6,268 bases of DNA, from assembly GCA_049289035.1 (NCBI GenBank), contig JBAQIV010000012.1, forward strand, positions 1 to 6,268, read 5' to 3'. Every line of letters begins with the position of its first letter. Position 1 is the first letter of the stretch. The notes under the pieces were generated by a model. The model saw nothing but the letters and a program-made list of their open reading frames with translations, was not told where the DNA came from and searched no databases. Origin of the DNA: JAPUDQ01 sp049289035. GTDB taxonomy: Bacteria > Patescibacteriota > Saccharimonadia > Saccharimonadales > Saccharimonadaceae. Below, one piece after another: positions 5,833 through 6,268 of the stretch. Made by a program: the position numbers and the translations under genes.

Positions 5833-6138
5833 CTACTGTGCTGTCTTTTTAGTTGGCACAATGCTGCTGTTCGACTGAGCGTCGATCTGGTCGTAGACAT
5901 CGTCGAGTTTTACCTGGAGGGCAAGTACCCAGACGGCAAGGGCAATGACTGCCGCGCCGATAATGAGCCAATAAACAGTCTGCTCGCTAAAGCGCGCTTG
6001 CATGAACTTGACGTCGCTTTTTGTAGCAAAACTAACGGCACGTTTCTTTGCTGGTGTGACACGGGCTGGCGCAGATTTTTTAGGGGCTGCTTTTTTGACA
6101 GCGGTTTTTTTGACTGGTTTTTTTGTGGCTTTGGCCAT
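5833..6138 (-). CDS. Small membrane protein with histone-H1-like basic N-terminal tail
   Basis: Unrecognised protein of 101 residues. Residues 1-33 are Lys/Ala/Pro-rich with 13 basic residues, including recurrent KKP, KKT, KKA and KKS units like histone H1 tails. Residues 56-74 form a single membrane helix (YWLIIGAAVIALAVWVLAL). Residues 75-101 begin with an acidic, possibly helical stretch (KLDDVYDQIDAQ). The positive-inside rule puts the basic tail in the cytoplasm, where it could bind nucleic acid or another polyanion. I chose the ATG at 6138 because AAGGA (plus strand 6147-6151) is 8 bases from it; the in-frame ATG at 6144 is only 2 bases away. It converges on tuf. Function is unknown; DNA tethering is only a hypothesis. 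Confidence 0.75.
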   Translation of the reverse strand: MAKATKKPVKKTAVKKAAPKKSAPARVTPAKKRAVSFATKSDVKFMQARFSEQTVYWLIIGAAVIALAVWVLALQVKLDDVYDQIDAQSNSSIVPTKKTAQ

Positions 6139-6171
6139 GCTCATAATCCTTGCTTAGATGCTTATGGTAGA

Positions 6172-6180
6172 AGTATAGCA
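6172..6180 (-). promoter_or_regulatory. Promoter of the small basic-tail protein, extended -10
   Basis: On the minus strand TGC is followed by TATACT (plus strand 6172-6177), five of six against consensus, with a TGn extension. Transcription would begin near 6165, about 27 bases before the chosen start. No clear -35 is visible. Confidence 0.5.
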
Positions 6181-6240
6181 TGGTTGGGGCGTAGAGCGTA
6201 GAGCAGCGGGTACAAGATGGAGAGATCGAGAGAGCTATAG

Positions 6241-6264
6241 ATAGAGTAAATGTAGCCACTCTAT
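6241..6264. repeat. Seven-base inverted repeat near the window end
   Basis: ATAGAGT (6241-6247) and ACTCTAT (6258-6264) can pair with a ten-base loop. No T-run is seen next to it, and the flanking sequence leaves the window. No gene could be supported between 6181 and 6268; the tract at about 6218-6247 is purine-rich. Confidence 0.35.
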
Positions 6265-6268
6265 GAAC

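Noticed and set aside
6191..6204. Tandem GTAGAGC duplication upstream of the small basic-tail gene
   Set aside because: Two seven-base copies only; recorded as likely chance or minor slippage with no link to a known site.

Overview
This is a bacterial window of roughly even base composition. It carries two core translation GTPases, elongation factor G (fusA) and elongation factor Tu (tuf), with a convergent pair of redox genes between them. The sequence character of EF-G and EF-Tu, the small single-promoter gene units and the Pro/Thr-linker flavoprotein suggest a candidate-phyla bacterium, most like Saccharibacteria (TM7). That placement is a memory-based inference, not a search result. The five main genes contain many Gly codons and no in-frame UGA, so UGA is unlikely to be read as glycine as in SR1/Gracilibacteria. 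All five end in UAA or UAG.

Layout: 1-146 is a fusA promoter and leader. 147-2246 (+) is fusA. 2247-2329 holds a strong promoter. 2330-3007 (+) is an N-terminally anchored FMN-binding-domain protein with a long Pro/Thr linker. 3008-4303 (-) is a heme/FAD ferric-reductase-like membrane protein that converges on it with directly abutting stop codons. 4304-4572 is a divergent regulatory region with a possible eight-codon leader ORF upstream of the reductase and a consensus promoter plus GC-rich leader hairpin for tuf. 4573-5757 (+) is tuf, followed by a strong intrinsic terminator. 5833-6138 (-) is a small protein with a histone-H1-like Lys/Ala/Pro tail and one membrane helix. 6139-6268 contains its promoter and a small hairpin, and no further gene that I can support.

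How the genes fit together: EF-Tu delivers aminoacyl-tRNA and EF-G drives translocation. Here they are separate transcription units with similar leaders, not members of one str operon. The two genes between them look like an extracytosolic electron-transfer pair. The reductase would move electrons from cytosolic NAD(P)H via FAD and two b-hemes across the membrane. The FMN protein, tethered outside on a wall-spanning linker, is a plausible acceptor or relay.

The most unusual observation is in EF-G. The guanine-specificity motif NKxD reads NKIN and the G5 Ser-Ala position reads Gly-Asp, while the P-loop, switch I and switch II are intact. EF-Tu retains NKMD, but has Met in place of the usual Cys in DCPGH and contains no cysteine at all.
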